This document shows positions 17,922 to 25,208 of a DNA stretch of 25,208 bases, piece after piece. The position numbers and the translations under genes were made by a program. The notes below the pieces were generated by a model. The model was given only the letters and a program-made list of their open reading frames with translations, was not told the DNA's origin and made no database searches. Every line of letters begins with the position of its first letter. Position 1 is the first letter of the stretch. Source of the DNA: Rachicladosporium sp. CCFEE 5018 (lineage: Eukaryota > Ascomycota > Dothideomycetes > Cladosporiales > Cladosporiaceae); assembly GCA_002077045.2 (NCBI GenBank), contig KZ111144.1:353206-378413 (forward strand), read 5' to 3'.

Positions 17922-19221
17922 TCACGAGATGAAAGTAGCCTCCATGAAGAGCTGTCCCTCCTCCTCGATCACCTTCCCATCGACTTCAAGCTTCAGCGTC
18001 ATCTTCGGACAATACTATGGAATTCCGTCAGCATCCAATCACTCACCCACCCACTTTACAACGGAGACATACCTGATAGATATAAGGCTTCGTATTAGCC
18101 ACCCCAGCCACAATATTCTTGACAAACTTCGGCATCTCCCCCATGACATCCACACGATCCATCCGCTTCCCGATATCGCCTCCAAGTGTCGCTTTCACCT
18201 CTTTACCCTCTTTATCCAGCCCTTTCCAGCTGAACGTCGTGTTCTTGGGTTCCGGCCACTCGTTATCGGAGTCCGGTGCAGTGGTGTTGTGCACAACTGC
18301 GGGTTGCGGTCCGGCTATGAGGACTTCGGATGCGGACGTGATGCCGCCGACGGCTATGACGGATTCGCCGTAGGAAGGTGGGGTGGTGAATTCCATTAGG
18401 TTTGCGGAGTAGGAAGGGGAGTGGAAGGTGGCAAAGTTCCAGCGCGCGGCTGTGGGAGTCAGTACATGTACATCTCACGGCAAGCTCAGCCAGAACAGAC
18501 GACGTACCAGCAAAATGCGGCTTCATGCCTTGCAAGCAGTGAATAAACGCTCCCTTGCCGCCAAAGTCCACCTCCCCTTTCTGCGTGATGAAGCTGCCCG
18601 AGACCTCGCACCGTGGCCAGAACTTATGATACATCCTCCCCCAAGGCTTCACCGGATCCGTGCCAAAACTCGTGATACCGTCTTTGCCGGCTACGAAGCC
18701 CTCTGTACTCCTCTTGAAGGTGATATCCACGATACACGCTCGGTTCACACTCCCCTTGATCCTGTAACTACTCCCATCCTCCGAAATCTCCATGCTCACC
18801 CCAGTCGCCGAGAAGCCTTGCTTGTTAGCGCTGAACTTCACGTTGTCCAGGTTGTCGGAGCACCATAGCTCCGGCGTGGCTGTGGCGGCGTCTATGATCT
18901 TGCAGTTGAACTGCGCTGTTGTGCGGATGCCGAGGACGTCTGAATAGATTACTTGGACTAGCCCGAGTTTGCCGGTGGAAGAGGTCATGTAGAAGGTTTT
19001 GGTCTCGACGTTCGTGCCGGACATTACCTCCCAGGCTAGGGAAGGTTTCTGGAGGGACGTCCATTGGGCATTCGTTGGGAGGAGTTGGGAGGAGACGGAT
19101 TGGACTGCGCTGCTGCCGTAGACGGGCTCTGTGAGGCCGACGCTGAGAGGATCACGGTTAGATTGGCCGGAAGAGGTGGGAGATTGGGGAAATTGTACGC
19201 ATTCTTGGCCCAGGAGAACAT
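17922..19221 (-). CDS. svf1: Svf1-like survival factor, 375 aa, four exons
   Basis: Exon 1 19221-19199 (23 nt), intron 19198-19143 (GTACAA...CTAAC...CTCAG), exon 2 19142-18508, intron 18507-18450 (GTACGT...CACAG), exon 3 18449-18073, intron 18072-18015 (GTATGT...CATAG), exon 4 18014-17922; total 1128 nt. The joined N terminus MFSWAKNAVGLTEPVYG matches the Svf1 pattern (short amphipathic start, then EPxYG). It continues with WEVMSGTNVETKTFYM, GLVQVIYSDVLGIRTTAQF, a WSDN-like loop, and FWPRCEVSG...GKGAFIHCLQGMKPHFA. The second lipocalin-like half starts WNFATFHS and ends YCPKMTLKLEVDGKV...MEATFIS. Known: Svf1 proteins have two lipocalin-like domains. In yeast Svf1 is needed for oxidative-stress survival and for ceramide transport between ER and Golgi, with the N-terminal helix contacting membranes. 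The micro-exon carries that helix here. Confidence 0.93.
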
Positions 19222-19836
19222 ATTTGCTTGATTGTATAGGGATCTCGTGAATTGAGTTTAAAGTAGGCCTCTGATCACCTACTCAAGTGGGTTGAAGTCA
19301 AAGATTACCAGTCTGGGACTCGAGGTGAGACTTTGGGAAGGGTCTGACGTAGCGCCAAGTCGTCTTCCTTCACTTCACTCGAGAACAAGCCACGCTTCCT
19401 GCGCACGTGCAACAATGCGGACGACCTACTCAATCGCTCCTGGAATCGTGGGCTTCAAATGATCTGAGGGATATGGGTGAAGCACGACCACCAGAAGTTC
19501 AGCGGGGCGGCGGTCTTCGATGCTCTGCCTTCAATATGGCATTGAGCTTCAACCAAGCCCCTGACGATCCAATAACTTCGCGGTCTCGCAGTCTGCCATA
19601 CCGGCATCGACTCACAGTGAGTACTGCGCTTTGTACGCACGGCTTTGTCCCTTTGTGGGATGGCTAACGGATAAGACTTTCTTCCTCCATCGACACAAGG
19701 CTATTGTACACTCTTACAATCAAAGTACAAAGCCATGTTTCCTTTCTTACAATCAATCACCCCCACCTTGAGGCAAACCAAAAGAAGAACACTGACCACC
19801 AGACAACACCGCACCACCCCACCACACATAGCAAAC
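19222..19836. other. Intergenic: SVF1 promoter and leader of the Ser-rich gene
   Basis: About 600 nt between divergent starts. The part from about 19741 to 19836 is A/C-rich and G-poor, like a fungal 5' leader. An in-frame ATG at 19735 would extend the downstream protein by 34 residues. No clear TATA box was found; nothing else was recognised. Confidence 0.45.
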
Positions 19837-20760
19837 ATGAGCCTCTGTACTGGTACAAGCGCATGCACCGCAAGCCGCCACTTCGGCAGCTTTGCGGCAA
19901 GCTGCGTGGGAGGCGCAAGCAACTCCAGCAGTCGGTCTAGCAGCCAGTCGAGCAGCCAGTCGAGCAGCCGGTCGAGCAGCCACACAAACGGCTTCCGACG
20001 AGTCGCTTGGAGCTGCAGCCTCGAAAGCACAACGGCGCGTCGCGGCTCAGCCTGGGACTCGCTCCCCACCAGCCCCCGCTCCACCGACCGCACAAGCGCC
20101 TTCGGCTCGTTAATAAGCGAAGAGCAGAGGCTGTTCGACGGCTTCGAGTGGGCGCGCCCCAGCAGCATCGGCAGCGCTGTTGTTGGCTGGCGTCCACGGC
20201 CGGCCGGCAGCGCGGACAGCAGCACGAGCTCGAGCTGGGTCACGGTGGACTCGGTCTCGGAGCACAGCACTGGGTACCTGACATCTGACCGGATTTTCGG
20301 GTCCACGGTGGCTGGCGCCGAGGCCGACGAAACCGACGACTTGCCATCCGCTAGCTTGCTCTTCGAGAGCCGCAGGGGACCCGAGCGCTTCGCGCGGAAC
20401 TTTTCCGACCGTAGCAGCGTCGAAGTCTACAAGGGCTTCGGGCTGCGGGAGGAGGAGGGCGAGGCGCCGGCTAGCGCTGGAGCCTCGACGGCGAGCTCTG
20501 CGAGCAGCTACGCCTCCGCGCGGAGCAGTCAGCCGGCTAGCTCGCGACGCCTCTCGGACTACGGTCTGGGCTCGCCCTTCATTGGGTGGGGCTCGCCGGC
20601 GGTGCAGCTGAGTAGCGGGGCCGCTAGCGAGGCGGAGATCGAGCCGGCGAGTGCTGGCTCAGCGCCGGAAACGAGCACGGCGCAAGAGCGGGCGGCTGAC
20701 AGCGGCTGGGCGGGGACTGGGGAGCTGGGGACTGACATGCCACGCCGCCTGACGGTCTAG
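19837..20760 (+). CDS. Ser/Ala-rich orphan protein, 307 aa (hypothetical)
   Basis: An open frame ends at TAG 20758-20760. The ATG at 19837 (CAAACATGAG, A at -3) is preferred over 19735 because the sequence between them looks like an untranslated A/C-rich leader. Seen: a Cys/Ser-rich start (MSLCTGTSACTAS), a poly-Ser/Gln/Arg tract coded by 12-bp repeats (19927-19984), and GFEWARPSSIGSA. Next come a Ser/Thr-rich region with WVTVDSVSEHSTGYL, an Arg/Phe patch (RRGPERFARNFSDRSS) and KGFGLREEEGEAPASAG. The end holds RRLSDYGLGSPFIGWGSP and an acidic Ala/Ser-rich tail. There is no signal peptide, membrane span or catalytic motif. GC content is high and the opposite strand is also open for 200 codons, so some openness is compositional. 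The in-frame aromatic-containing motifs near Gly and Pro argue for a real, largely disordered protein. Function is unknown. Confidence 0.5.
   Translation: MSLCTGTSACTASRHFGSFAASCVGGASNSSSRSSSQSSSQSSSRSSSHTNGFRRVAWSCSLESTTARRGSAWDSLPTSPRSTDRTSAFGSLISEEQRLFDGFEWARPSSIGSAVVGWRPRPAGSADSSTSSSWVTVDSVSEHSTGYLTSDRIFGSTVAGAEADETDDLPSASLLFESRRGPERFARNFSDRSSVEVYKGFGLREEEGEAPASAGASTASSASSYASARSSQPASSRRLSDYGLGSPFIGWGSPAVQLSSGAASEAEIEPASAGSAPETSTAQERAADSGWAGTGELGTDMPRRLTV
19927..19984 (+). repeat. 12-bp tandem repeat coding Ser-rich tract
   Basis: Consensus AGCAGCCAGTCG repeats at 19939, 19951 and 19963 (one substitution). Degenerate flanking units lie at 19927 and 19975. In the plus-strand frame each unit encodes Ser-Ser-Gln/Arg-Ser, so length changes would keep the frame. 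Confidence 0.85.
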
Positions 20761-21510
20761 ACGACTGGCAGGCTGTACGACAGGGCAACTTGGCGTTGGG
20801 GGTGTACGTGAAGTCTATGGTAATGTACCGGTAAGTTCTAGTCCTGATTCTGTTTCCACTCTACTGTACTCACCATACGTGTTCCGCGTCTGTTGTTCTC
20901 GTAATACGGATCCTACCAAGTAAACATCGTGTGGCTGTAATCTCATTGGTAAAGTCTTGGTAGTCATTAGAGAGCTAGGGCCTTGTCTCTTTACCCTTGC
21001 TCATTCGCTCGTATTCCACCAGCACAGCACTTTCAGCATCTTGACTATGACAATGACATAGTCTGAATCAGCTTACTCTGGCTCCCTCCTTGCAAATGTA
21101 GCGTCTCTCGCACATCACCGAATATACTCTTATCACTCTATCGATGTGCGCACTCCAAATTGTATTCATTACTTGGATTGGGAAGAAGGTGTAGAGTGAG
21201 GGTGTGTATAGTACAGTGCGTGATGGAGACGACACTACGAGTCGACTAGCATCAGAGACGTATGTGCAAGCAAGCAGCGTAGATACACTGTCGAGACGAC
21301 GGATGAGTGAAGGTGGCATTGGACAATGCTGGTAAGGGTTCATTTTATTCATTGCATGCGTGCCCTGCCCGTCATTGGATCCGAATCATTCTGGCGCCTC
21401 ACTTCTTGAGCTTTCACTTGCGTCTCTTTCTTAGTGACCCTGTTCGCACGCATCTAATAGCGTCGTCAAGTCGCGTGCGCCGTCTCGCACTCTAGCTGTG
21501 GTGACATGCT
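20761..21510. other. Convergent intergenic region, about 750 nt
   Basis: This lies between the stop of the Ser-rich gene and the stop of the minus-strand HEPN-like gene. It is more AT-rich than its surroundings and probably contains both 3' UTRs. Open frames are short and not protein-like; no RNA gene was recognised. Confidence 0.45.
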
Positions 21511-22843
21511 CTAAAAGCGTGGCACAGTCCGGGCCAGTATCTCTGGGTCCGTATCCCACTTCTTCGCCGCAAGAACCACGACCTCAGGATACGCTTTGTG
21601 GTTCGGCTCCAGGCCTTGTGCTTCTTGATACAGCTCATCCTCCAGAATTTGCCTGAAAGTCATCTGGTGATGCACTTCCCACTTGACAAAAGTCGCTGCC
21701 TTGCCCTTCGCTCCGCTTTCTGGGGACACTGAAAGTGAATCCTTGTGCCTGTCATTTATATCCGCGAGGGTGGTCTTGAGCAAGATGGCTAGTTTATCAC
21801 GTTCCTCGCGCAGGTCGAGCGCCCGCCCGCTTCTCGTCGCGGAGGGTGATAGCCAGACTTTGTATAGTCTTGAGCGCATTGTCTATCTTCACGTTGTTAA
21901 GATCCAGTTGATGAGCTTGCATGTTCCTGATGTCGATGATCGCGTTGATCGCATAATTGATCTCTTCCGGAGGCGCTCCGCCAAGGTTGTTGTAGTGAGT
22001 CAGATCAGTGGCAAGATCATTTTCTTGCCCGAAGCTGCCGCCGAACACCCTTGATAATTCGCTGCGGCCGAGGACAATGCTGCGAGGGCCGCGAATGAAG
22101 GCTTGTCGAGCTGATGCTAGAAGGGAGAGAACGGCGGAGTGGTAGATGATTTCTTGCGCCTTACGGAGTGCTAGATCCAGGAGATCGATCAGGTTGTCGT
22201 ATGGGACGTGGAGCTTGACCCAGACTTCAGGTTGGTCGGTCAGGTCGTCGTTCAGACTTGTGTCCTTGATCACCCTCTTTTGCAAGTCGAGCCATTGCTC
22301 CTCTGGTATGGCTGGGAAGGGTGTAGTTTGCTCATAGTCGTCAATCTTCCACGCGCGATCCGCTACAGGGCGATACGTCGCTCCGATATCCCATTGTTCA
22401 GTCGGCTCTGGACTCCATTGAAGAGTCCACCCTGACGAGGACCTCGGGATTGACCAGTACACCTCGTACATTGCGAGATCCGCTCGGAATGGATGGTGTC
22501 CGTTTTCCGATGGAGCTTTCAGATCGTACAGTAGAACGAGGACCTGTCGAGTACATGCTCGTTCTGGAACGTCTGATCCCGCCTGACGACATCGTGATGT
22601 CCCGCCTTGTGTTATGTGCGAATGAGACTCGAAAGTCGAGTGATCGTGACAATGTCGTGACTTGGAAGTAGACAAAGACAAAGACGGGGTTGCGGGTGTC
22701 GCTGCAAGCAGTCGTATGTAGACTTGACGAAGACAAAGAGATGTGTGTAACAATGGTGAAAGACTTACCGTACAGCAGATGGCGAGGTCAACTACATAGA
22801 CCTGCGCCGGAGCATTGCCGCAAGCACGAAGACACTCCGCCAT
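21511..22843 (-). CDS. Uncharacterised protein with HEPN-like RNxxAH motif; exon structure unresolved
   Basis: The longest minus-strand frame runs from the ATG at 22843 to a TGA at 21799-21797. A second frame, 21879-21511, carries equally protein-like sequence to the final TGA (EERDKLAILLKTTLADIN onward, ending ILARTVPRF). The most credible coding starts at VLVLLYDLKAPSENGHH (about 22543) and includes DLAMYEVYWSIP, WDIGATYRPVADRAWKIDDY and EEQWLDLQKRV. A helical domain follows: LIDLLDLALRKAQEIIYH, then AINAIIDIRNMQAHQLDL, then NALKTIQSLAITL. RNMQAH (nt 21928-21911) fits the Rx4-6H motif of HEPN domains, with the following helix placed as in Swt1-type HEPN. A GTAAGT donor at 22768 and a TTGCAG acceptor ending at 22702 mark a probable 67-nt intron. 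A weak intron 21858-21789 (GTCTGG...ACTAG) would join the two C-terminal frames. Otherwise a frameshift is needed, and pseudogene status is possible. Confidence 0.55.
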
Positions 22844-22910
22844 GCATCAGAATATGGCCATTGGTCCCAGACCTTGAGTATAGACCTTTAGAGTTCATGT
22901 CCTCGAAAAC

Positions 22911-23129
22911 CTAAGTCTTTGCACCAATCGCTGGACTTGGGTCAGCAGTAATACAACGAACTACAGAGCGAGCACGTGACTCGGCCAAGCTTGAGTTAGA
23001 GTCCTTCCAAACAAACCCAGTCAAATCTTCGAGCTTGTATATGGGCGGCCATCGTTGGTCTGCGTCGACCAGAGTCCAGTGGACTGTCGATTCAGCGGCA
23101 TGTGTTATCTTGAGGTGAATCGAATCCAT
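22911..23129 (-). CDS. Possible 5' exon of the HEPN-like gene
   Basis: From the ATG at 23129 the minus strand reads a protein-like segment: MDSIHLKITHAAESTVHWTL, then RWPPIYKLEDLTGFVWKDSN, stopping at TAG 22913-22911. A 54-nt intron could remove the end: donor GTAGTT at 22964, CTGAC branch-like site, acceptor ACTTAG ending at 22911. In phase 0 this continues into VFEDMNSKGLYSRSGTNGH downstream. That frame then meets a TGA near 22787 and would need another splice (for example GTCTAT at 22801 to TTGCAG at 22702) to enter the frame of the downstream gene. The Trp/Pro-rich content resembles the Trp-rich N-terminal part of the downstream protein. The link is inference; it may also be an isolated open frame. 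Confidence 0.35.
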   Translation of the reverse strand: MDSIHLKITHAAESTVHWTLVDADQRWPPIYKLEDLTGFVWKDSNSSLAESRARSVVRCITADPSPAIGAKT

Positions 23130-23651
23130 GCGAGACTCAGCTAGCTATGGTGAGGACTACAAACAAAAGGAGCAGCCTTGGCACACCTCATCCGTAGACA
23201 TCGTCACTGCGGAGGCAGATGTTGAGCTGATATGATCAGACCGTAGGCGGCTTGCGACCGTGGCTCACGGCAGTGGCAAGGGTCGTACTTGTTCTCGGCA
23301 TCCTTCGTCTCTCAAGGGCAGGAAGTCCTCTCTTATGCATCTATCGTGCAGCTCGTGACTGGGAAATCCGGATATGCAGTTTACGGAGACACACAATGTA
23401 CCGGGTCTACAGCTTGACGCCTTTGATGCGATTGCGACATGGCCGATCTCCCTCCTCAGAAGCGCGTAGATGCGCTCCTACCTGACCATCGAAGAACTCG
23501 TGGCAGTCTTCCGGCAATCGTGTAGCGCTACCGAAATATAGTTTTCTTGTGGGTCGAAGGCGAATTTGTCGGCCTCTCGGTGTCGCACAACGACCGATTT
23601 CTGTCAGCGCTGAAGCTTCGAGGCTAGGCGCGAGATAACATGGACGAAGTA

Positions 23652-23693
23652 TCCCTACCTTTCGACGACGAAGCTGTTGTACGAAGGTAGGGA
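23652..23693. repeat. Perfect 10-bp inverted repeat, 22-nt spacer
   Basis: TCCCTACCTT (23652-23661) is the exact reverse complement of AAGGTAGGGA (23684-23693). It lies about 170 nt before the MFS start codon. It could be a dyad operator or a hairpin in the leader; no protein is assigned. Confidence 0.7.
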
Positions 23694-23765
23694 GGGAGAT
23701 GGATGGTCGCGTACCGAGCATCACCACATTCAGCCAACCGTAGTGCCCGCTCTCTCCAACGCGCG

Positions 23766-23807
23766 ACTCGACAACGTCTTATCTTGTCGAGTACTGGACA
23801 ATGATAA
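23766..23807. promoter_or_regulatory. GATA-factor site cluster within a 9-bp dyad
   Basis: ACTCGACAA (23766-23774) and TTGTCGAGT (23784-23792) form a perfect 9-bp inverted repeat. The 9-nt spacer holds CTTATC (23778-23783), i.e. GATAAG on the minus strand. GATAA follows at 23803-23807 on the plus strand. Both lie within 90 nt of the transporter ATG. Known: AreA/Gln3-type GATA activators bind paired GATA sites before nitrogen-source permeases, including Dal5. Use of these sites is inference. Confidence 0.45.
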
Positions 23808-23851
23808 CAATGTCTTGACGACTCATTAGCTGGGGCAGTGAATCGTCTCAA

Positions 23852-23929
23852 ATGCCTCCGCCAGATGTCCGTCGCAACCTACGCTCCTGTCGCGACAGGC
23901 TATCCCAAGGAACCCTCCAGCCCGCTTGA
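23852..23929 (+). other. Upstream ORF overlapping the MFS start
   Basis: An ATG at 23852, 13 nt before the transporter ATG and in a different frame, opens a 25-codon frame ending at TGA 23927-23929, inside the coding region. Both ATGs have C at -3. If the transcript includes 23852, ribosomes must leak past it to make the transporter, which could lower translation. Confidence 0.4.
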
Positions 23930-25208
23930 GTCCCCAAGGAGCACCCACCTCACGCCCGACTTCGACTCAGAAGACGATGGGGCGGCTGTCGAGTTTGACG
24001 CTGAAGCTGGGATTGAGCTGAAGGAGCTCGACCATGGCGAAGGAGGCGCAGATGCTGGAGCCGAGGTCTCCGATGATGAGGCGGATGCGCTCGTGAAGAA
24101 GCGGAAGAGGCGTGAGAGCGCGCAATCATTCGAGTTGTATACGCCTGATGAGGAGAAGGCTGTGCGCAGGAAGATGGACACGCATCTCGTTCTATTCGTG
24201 GCGTTGTTGTATTTGTTGAGCTTTGTGGATAGGAGTAATATGTACGATCCTCCTGCCTTCATCCCATCTCGATGAAATTTTTCCAAGCTCTGACGATTCG
24301 TAGTGGTAATGCCAAAGTTGCTGGACTGTCCAAAGATCTTGACCTGAGCGACTCACAATACTCATGGCTGCTCACGGCGTTCTATATCAGCTATATCCTC
24401 TTCGAGTGGATGACGGTGATGTATCAGCTAGTGCCTCCTCACATATACATCAGTGTCTGTGTCTGCGCATGGGGGGTGCTGGCTTCGTTGCAATCCCTCG
24501 CAACGTCTTTCGGCTATCTAGTCGTGTTGAGAGCACTGCTAGGTATTGGCGAGGCGGCTTTTGTTGGGATCCCGTTCTACTTGACGTTCTTCTTCAAGAG
24601 GGAAGAGCTGGCTTTCCGGACGGGTATCTTTGTCAGTGCCGCACCGTTGGCGACGAGCTTTGCGAGTACGCTGGCTTGGGGCATTGTTGCTCTGGGTGAC
24701 CGGACGGGGGTCGCGAGCTGGAGACTATTATTCCTGGTTGAGGGGTTCCCGGCTGTACTTGTCGCAGTCTGGTGCTGGGTCTGGGTACCAGACTCGCCTG
24801 CAACAGCTCGATGGCTTACTCCGAGAGAGCGGAAGGTTGCTACGCTGAGATTGCGACGAGAGACAATCGATGCCGGTCCAGACGGTGATGAGAAGGCGTT
24901 CAAGACGACAAGATCGATGACCTTACCGAGACACAAGAAGAAGTTCCAACTCAAAGAAGTGGCCAAGACGCTCGCAGATCCGAAGTCTTACCTCACCGCC
25001 GCAATGTTCTTCTGCTGTAATGTGGCCTTTTCGAGCATGCCGGTCTTTCTCCCGACTATCATCAACAGCATGGGATTCTCCAAGCTGGCCTCGCAAGGAC
25101 TTTCGGCTCCTCCCTTCTTGTTCGCGTTCTTCGCAGTACTTATCACAGCACTTTTGAGTGACAGGTGGAAGAGCCGCAGCATACCCATGGTTTTCCACGC
25201 ACTGCTGG
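23865..25208 (+). CDS. MFS transporter of the Dal5/allantoate-permease (anion:cation symporter) type, partial
   Basis: Exon 1 23865-24241, intron 24242-24303 (GTACGA, CTGAC branch site, TTCGTAG), exon 2 24304 to the window edge; the C terminus is missing. The start MSVATYAPVATG is the first in-frame ATG. Residues 1-115 form a long acidic cytoplasmic tail with an RKRR patch. TM1 follows as HLVLFVALLYLLSFVDRSNIGNAK; the intron splits this conserved DRSNIGNA motif. TM2 (WLLTAFYISYILFEW), TM3 and TM4 with LRALLGIGEAAFVGIPFYL, the loop FKREELAFRTGIFVSAAPLA, and TM6 ending VPDSPATARWL are all recognisable. The central loop leads into FFCCNVAFSSMPVFLPTII. Known: fungal ACS-family members import allantoate, ureidosuccinate, nicotinate, pantothenate or dipeptides. 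The substrate here cannot be read. GATA sites upstream would fit nitrogen control. Confidence 0.9.

Larger units (their letters stand above)
23130..23864. other. Intergenic: divergent promoter of the MFS transporter
   Basis: About 730 nt upstream of the transporter start. It contains GATA-type sites at 23634-23638, 23778-23783 (reverse) and 23803-23807, an inverted repeat of 10-bp arms at 23652-23693 and one of 9-bp arms at 23766-23792. Open frames here are not protein-like. A CACGTG occurs just outside, near 22973. Confidence 0.55.

Noticed and set aside
19701..20306. 201-codon minus-strand frame antisense to the Ser-rich gene
   Set aside because: Translation is dominated by CSTG- and RLLD-type repeats mirroring the sense repeat; best explained by high GC and the tandem repeat.
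1..25208. Transposon, tRNA or CRISPR-like structure anywhere in the window
   Set aside because: No terminal repeats with a transposase, no cloverleaf candidate and no spaced direct-repeat array was found by eye on either strand.

Overview
The window looks like a piece of nuclear chromosome from a filamentous ascomycete (Pezizomycotina). Short introns of about 50-72 nt with GT donors, CTRAC-like branch sites and AG acceptors interrupt recognisable fungal housekeeping genes. The gene set (VPS15, PKC1, LYC1-type acetyltransferase, SVF1, an RNF216-like RBR ligase, an Rds1-type ferritin-like protein and a Dal5-type MFS carrier) and the style of the proteins suggest a Dothideomycete, but that placement is inference. 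I saw no transposon, tRNA, rRNA, CRISPR or bacterial-type operon.

Layout. 1-835 (-) is the 5' part of VPS15, the pseudokinase-like scaffold of the Vps34 PI3-kinase complex. 1335-1779 (-) is a three-exon gene for a 109-aa charged protein. 3085-4287 (+) encodes a secreted ferritin-like (Rds1-type) protein. It converges on a three-exon classical SDR oxidoreductase (4576-5650, -). 6413-6682 (-) is a probable small basic/Ser-rich protein. 7779-11433 (-) is full-length PKC1 in three exons, the cell-wall-integrity kinase. 12335-13584 (-) is a LYC1-like GNAT acetyltransferase, divergent from a roughly 1000-aa RNF216-like RING-IBR-RING E3 ligase (14490-17507, +). That ligase carries SUMO-interaction-like motifs at its N terminus. 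SVF1 (17922-19221, -) converges on it in four exons. 19837-20760 (+) is a Ser-rich orphan with a short tandem repeat. 21511-22843, possibly to 23129 (-), is an unrecognised gene of uncertain exon structure whose best feature is an RNMQAH motif of the HEPN type. 23865 to the window end (+) is the 5' two thirds or so of a Dal5-like MFS transporter with GATA sites in its promoter.

The genes are individually transcribed and mostly unrelated, not a biosynthetic cluster. Loose functional themes are membrane and stress signalling (VPS15, PKC1, SVF1) and protein modification (LYC1-like GNAT, RBR ligase). The least explained stretch is 21500-23130. There a HEPN-like domain sits in a gene that needs at least one frame change and several non-obvious splice events. 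It is the best candidate for something undescribed.
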